Assembly: GCA_003647095.1 (NCBI GenBank)
Contig: QMME01000163.1
Span: forward strand, 1 to 8,418
Direction of reading: 5' to 3'
Length of the DNA: 8,418 nucleotides
Source of the DNA: Deltaproteobacteria bacterium
Lineage (GTDB): Bacteria; Myxococcota; B64-G9
This document shows positions 5,487-8,418 of this stretch, in pieces (positions within the stretch are counted from its first letter, which is position 1; each line of letters starts with the position of its first letter). Under the pieces are notes generated by a model that was given only the letters and a program-made list of their open reading frames with translations, made no database searches and was not told the origin of the DNA. A program made the translations under genes and the position numbers.

Positions 5487-7405
5487 CAGGCGTTTTCATC
5501 GACGCCCAGGCGGGCGATCTTGGCGATCAGGGCCTGGCGGCTGATGCCCAGTTCGCGGGCGCAACGGGTGCGGTTGCCGCCATGGCGACGCAGGGCCTCG
5601 GCGAGCACCAGCGCTTCCAGTCGCTCCATGGTCTCCCGCAAGCTGCCCTCCAGCTTTTCCGCCGGGCCGCCGCCGCCCAGGCGCGGTGACAACTGGGCGC
5701 GGTCCAGGGGATGTCCCTCCGGCACCAGCAGGCAGGCCCGTTCCATCTCGTTTCTCAGCTCGCGCACGTTGCCCGGCCAGGAATAGGCCTGCAGGGCGGC
5801 GGCGGCATCGGCGGTCAGTCCCGGGCGGCGGCGCCCTTCCTGCGCGGCGAAGAGTTCCATGAAGTGGTTGGCCAGGTCGAGGATGTCCTCCGGCCGCTGG
5901 CGCAGGGGTGCCACCTGGATGGTGAAGGTGTTGATGCGGAACAACAGGTCTTGGCGAAAACGACCGGCTTCGACCTCCCGTTCCAGGTCCCGGTTGGTGG
6001 CACAGACCAGGCGGATATCCACCCGCTGCGGCCGGGTGGCACCGATCTGGGTCACCAGTCCCTCCTCCAGGCAGCGCAGCAGCTTGGGCTGCAGGTTCGC
6101 CGGCAGCTCGCCGATCTCGTCCAGGAACAAGGTGCCGCCGTCGGCCACCTGCAGCAAGCCCTTGCGTTCCCGGAAGGCCCCGGTGAAGGCTCCCTTGAGG
6201 TGGCCGAACAGCTCGCTCTCCAGCAGCCCGGGGGCCAGGGCGGCACAGTTGACGGCCACGAAGGGGGCATCGGCCCGCGGCGACTGCTCGTGTATGGCCC
6301 GGGCCACCAGCTCCTTGCCCACCCCGGTCTCACCCTGGATGAGCACCGTGGTGGTTGAGGCGGCCACCGCCTGGATCTGCTGGCGCACCCGTTGCAGGGC
6401 CGCGGAACGGCCGATCATCTCTTGCAGGGCGGGCCGGCCGCCCACCTGCTGGCGCAGGTAGTCCCGTTCCCGCCGCAGCCGGGATTCGGCCTGGCGAAGT
6501 CTCTCCACCAGGCGCACCCCGCTCAGCACCGTCGATAGCTGGGCGGCAACCACCGACACCAGGTCCAGATCCGACTCGTTGAAGACCGAACCCTGCCCGG
6601 CACTTACCTGCACGGCGCCGGTAACCTCGTTGTCGACCAGCAGCGGAGCCAGCACCAGCGACCGCGAAGGTGCCTGGCGCATGCTGGCGGAGGGATCCTC
6701 GACCTGCTGCAGGTCGGCGATGAGAAAGGCCTCTCTTCCCTCTTGCAGTCGCTGCAACAGGCTGCGCGATGGTGTCGAGCCCAGCACGGTGTCGCCCCCA
6801 CGGCCCAGGGCCAGGGCGGGAGTGAAGCTGCCGGTGCTGTCGCGCAGAAACAGTTCGGCCTGGTCGGCCTGGGTGAAGACCTGCAGGAAGAAGTGCAGCA
6901 CCTGGCGCGCCAGCGCCAGGTTGTCCTGGCCCAGGCTGAGCCGGCGCAGCAGCTCCAGCAGGCGTGCCAGGGTCTCGGCCTCGGGCAGGCGCCGGGTCTG
7001 GCCCAGGGCCCGCCGGGCCATGATGGTGACATCGGCCGCACGGGCACGGCCCGCCCGCAGAGACACGAAGGTGATGGTGGTGGGTTTCTCGGCGTCACCG
7101 AGAAGGAGCCGATCACCCGCCTGCAGGGTGACCCCGCGACCCGAGCCGGCTGTCAGCACGGTACGGCGCTCGCCACGCAGCAGGGCCGAGCCGTTGGTGC
7201 TGCCCAGGTCCTGGTAGAACACCTGTCCTTCCTCGACCAGGAATCGACCGTGCACGGCGGACACCCGCCGGTCCTCGATAACGATGTCGTTTCCCGCCCC
7301 GCGGCCCACCTGGACCACCGGCCCCGGTTGCTTGACTTGCCGGTCGTGCCCGTCGGCGCCATCGCTGACGAGGAGTTCGAGCATGTCCGTGGCCAGCTCG
7401 CTCAC
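5486..7405 (-). CDS. FHA-GAF-AAA+-Fis sigma54-dependent transcriptional activator, 639 aa
   Basis: A bacterial enhancer-binding protein that would remodel sigma54 RNA polymerase using ATP. Residues 10-115 are an FHA domain with VGRGxxNDIVI (33-43), VSAVHGRF (48-55) and DLGSTNG (66-72); Arg35, Ser49, Thr70 and Asn71 are positions used to bind phosphothreonine. Residues about 145-300 look like a GAF domain, then a coiled-coil linker (300-320). The AAA+ domain carries GETGVGKE (358-365, Walker A), the sigma54 contact loop GAFTGA (405-410), GGTLFLDEIGE (423-433, Walker B) and the sensor II region YSWPGNVREL (541-550). A Fis-type helix-turn-helix lies at 609-635 (NRTRCARELGISRQAL). All motor motifs look intact. 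The start is GTG at 7405: it forms GTGA with the upstream stop and has GGGGAGG 7 bases before it, which is better than the internal ATG at 7384. FHA in place of a receiver domain suggests input from a Ser/Thr kinase. Its targets are unknown and may include its own operon. Confidence 0.95.
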   Translation of the reverse strand: MSELATDMLELLVSDGADGHDRQVKQPGPVVQVGRGAGNDIVIEDRRVSAVHGRFLVEEGQVFYQDLGSTNGSALLRGERRTVLTAGSGRGVTLQAGDRLLLGDAEKPTTITFVSLRAGRARAADVTIMARRALGQTRRLPEAETLARLLELLRRLSLGQDNLALARQVLHFFLQVFTQADQAELFLRDSTGSFTPALALGRGGDTVLGSTPSRSLLQRLQEGREAFLIADLQQVEDPSASMRQAPSRSLVLAPLLVDNEVTGAVQVSAGQGSVFNESDLDLVSVVAAQLSTVLSGVRLVERLRQAESRLRRERDYLRQQVGGRPALQEMIGRSAALQRVRQQIQAVAASTTTVLIQGETGVGKELVARAIHEQSPRADAPFVAVNCAALAPGLLESELFGHLKGAFTGAFRERKGLLQVADGGTLFLDEIGELPANLQPKLLRCLEEGLVTQIGATRPQRVDIRLVCATNRDLEREVEAGRFRQDLLFRINTFTIQVAPLRQRPEDILDLANHFMELFAAQEGRRRPGLTADAAAALQAYSWPGNVRELRNEMERACLLVPEGHPLDRAQLSPRLGGGGPAEKLEGSLRETMERLEALVLAEALRRHGGNRTRCARELGISRQALIAKIARLGVDENA

Positions 7406-8346
7406 CAGTCGACCTCCCCGGACAGTCCGGTCACCAGGAAGAAGGAAACACCGTCGGCGGTGGCCACCAGCGCCGGTAGCAAGGCCAGGCCCAGCGACCA
7501 GTTGCCCGAGCGCGGCCAGCGGAAGACCACTCCGGCACCCAGGCGGGCACCCCAGTGATCGTAGCGGTCGCGCGTGCCCATGGCCAGGACACCGGCCTGG
7601 GTACGTAGATCGACATGCCAGGAAGCACCAAGCGGCAAGGTCACGGATAGTGTGAGCCCGGCCGACAGCTGCTGCAGGGCCGCGGCGGGGCGCCGCTGGG
7701 CGTGCCAGGCATAGGATACCTCCAGGCCCAGGCCCATGTGCCTTGCCACCCGGCGAGCCAGAAAGATGCTGGCCCCGGCGCCTGGATAGAGGACTTCCGA
7801 GTCGCTACCGAACAACGCCACCAGGTCGGCACGGGCTCCAGCCTGCCAGGGCCGGCGCGGGGATGTGGCCGGGGGGGAAGGTGCCGGTACCCGGGCTTCT
7901 TTCCCGGCTGGTGGTGCGGCGGGGTGCTGTCGGGGAGGCGATTCGACACTCCGGGCCTGGCGGCGGGTGAGGCGCTTGCGGGCCTGGGCCAGGACGTAGC
8001 CCACCTTGGGCGGATGGTCTCCCGGCGGCAGCTCGAAGTCCGGTTGCAGCAACAGCAGGGAATAGAACTCCCGCTCGGCGGCGGCCAGATCGTCGCGGGC
8101 CACGTGGATCATGGCCAGGGTGAAAAGGGTGGTGGAGACGTGTTGCAGGTACAACCTGTCACGGCCGGGGTCGAACCGCGACAGGGCCTGCTCCAGGTGC
8201 TGCCGGGCGCAGTCCAGCTCCAGGTTGCGCCAGCAGGCCAGTCCCGCGGCCAGCTCGGCCTGGCCGGGAAAATCCTCGCCGGCCGGCGCGGCCGGCGCGG
8301 CATCAGTTTTCGGGGCGCCGGCAGAGTCTCCTCCCTCATTTCCCAT
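7402..8346 (-). CDS. TPR-like plus C-terminal beta-barrel-like protein, possibly partial
   Basis: Counting from ATG 8346 the protein has 314 residues, but the frame stays open to the window edge, so the true start may lie outside. Residues 1-25 are Gly/Ala/Pro-rich. Residues 27-125 form helical repeats resembling TPRs (QAELAAGLACWRNLELDCARQHLEQAL; then LYLQHVSTTLFTLAMIHVARDDLAAAEREFYSLL), ending in LQPDFELPPGDHPPKV, a pattern I associate with deltaproteobacterial TPR proteins. Residues 130-168 are a Pro/Ala/Arg-rich linker. Residues 170-314 alternate polar and hydrophobic residues in short strands and end in Trp, as outer-membrane barrels do. No signal peptide is visible and no Shine-Dalgarno sequence precedes the ATG, which argues either for an upstream start or for a non-exported protein. 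It overlaps the sigma54 activator by 4 bases (GTGA). An envelope sensor or structural role is inference only. Confidence 0.7.
   Translation of the reverse strand: MGNEGGDSAGAPKTDAAPAAPAGEDFPGQAELAAGLACWRNLELDCARQHLEQALSRFDPGRDRLYLQHVSTTLFTLAMIHVARDDLAAAEREFYSLLLLQPDFELPPGDHPPKVGYVLAQARKRLTRRQARSVESPPRQHPAAPPAGKEARVPAPSPPATSPRRPWQAGARADLVALFGSDSEVLYPGAGASIFLARRVARHMGLGLEVSYAWHAQRRPAAALQQLSAGLTLSVTLPLGASWHVDLRTQAGVLAMGTRDRYDHWGARLGAGVVFRWPRSGNWSLGLALLPALVATADGVSFFLVTGLSGEVDW
7413..7419 (-). promoter_or_regulatory. Ribosome binding site deciding the GTG start of the sigma54 activator
   Basis: Minus-strand GGGGAGG lies 7 bases before the GTG at 7405. Nothing similar precedes the in-frame ATG at 7384, so the GTG start is preferred. 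Confidence 0.75.
8281..8298. repeat. Two copies of a 9-base tandem repeat inside the TPR gene
   Basis: GGCCGGCGC occurs twice in a row, in phase with the reading frame, and encodes part of the Ala/Pro-rich N-terminal segment (AAPAAPA). It is a likely slippage-prone linker and has no evident regulatory role. Confidence 0.6.
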
Positions 8347-8364
8347 GATGCGGGCGGTGAGGGG

Positions 8365-8404
8365 GTGTGCTCTCGCGCGGAGCGAAGTGAGCACGAGAGT
8401 GCGC
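8365..8404. repeat. Imperfect inverted repeat at the right edge
   Basis: CTCTCG (8370-8375) pairs with CGAGAG (8394-8399) around an 18-base loop. On plus-strand RNA the stem can extend outward to 8365/8404 through G-C and G-U pairs. A competing perfect 6-base pair, GTGCTC (8367-8372) with GAGCAC (8389-8394), uses the same bases. The stretch 8347-8418 shows no clear gene; although the TPR frame is open through it, its codons (AGA, GCA, ACT) look unlike those of the gene. It may be an intergenic repeat or a leader structure. Confidence 0.45.
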
Positions 8405-8418
8405 CCCCGAGCCGCCAA

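Noticed and set aside
8403..8416. GG-N10-GC on the minus strand as a sigma54 promoter before the TPR gene
   Set aside because: The TTGGC half is fair, but the -12 half (GGGGC) does not match TTGC, and this minimal pattern is common by chance in GC-rich DNA. It would deserve a second look only with sequence beyond the edge.

Overview
This GC-rich window (coding third positions are mostly G or C) is almost fully coding. It carries a compact run of seven same-strand (minus) genes, read from about 8346 down to 176, plus the 3' end of one convergent plus-strand gene at the left edge. A forkhead-associated (FHA) sigma54 activator, a TPR plus beta-barrel protein, and a phosphofructokinase of the long non-E. 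coli type together suggest a deltaproteobacterial-type Gram-negative (Myxococcota or Desulfobacterota/Desulfuromonadia in the broad sense). That assignment is inference, not proof.

Layout in transcription order on the minus strand: (1) a protein with a TPR-like helical N-terminus, a Pro-rich linker and a C-terminal outer-membrane-barrel-like domain (7402-8346, frame open to the edge); (2) an FHA-GAF-AAA+-Fis sigma54-dependent activator (5486-7405); (3) alanine racemase (4302-5471); (4) 6-phosphofructokinase (2983-4305); (5) and (6) two tandem paralogues with a conserved unrecognised N-terminal domain and a C-terminal left-handed beta-helix (1712-2983 and 429-1715); (7) an 82-residue protein with a Tudor/SH3-like module (176-424). 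The junctions are GTGA (4-base overlap), a 14-base gap, ATGA, TGATG (1-base overlap), ATGA and a 4-base gap. Most starts have a visible ribosome binding site. This is the architecture of a single translationally coupled operon.

The operon joins a glycolytic control step (PFK), the entry of D-alanine into peptidoglycan (Alr), two sugar-nucleotidyltransferase-like hexapeptide proteins, and a regulator that can read phosphothreonine (FHA), a small ligand (GAF) and sigma54 polymerase. One reading is a module that ties sugar flux to envelope synthesis, with the two beta-helix paralogues as its least characterised and most interesting part. The convergent plus-strand gene (1-195) overlaps the last minus-strand gene by 20 bases, so no terminator fits between them. 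At the right edge, 8347-8418 holds an imperfect inverted repeat and may be intergenic. No tRNA, rRNA, CRISPR array, transposase or phage gene was seen.
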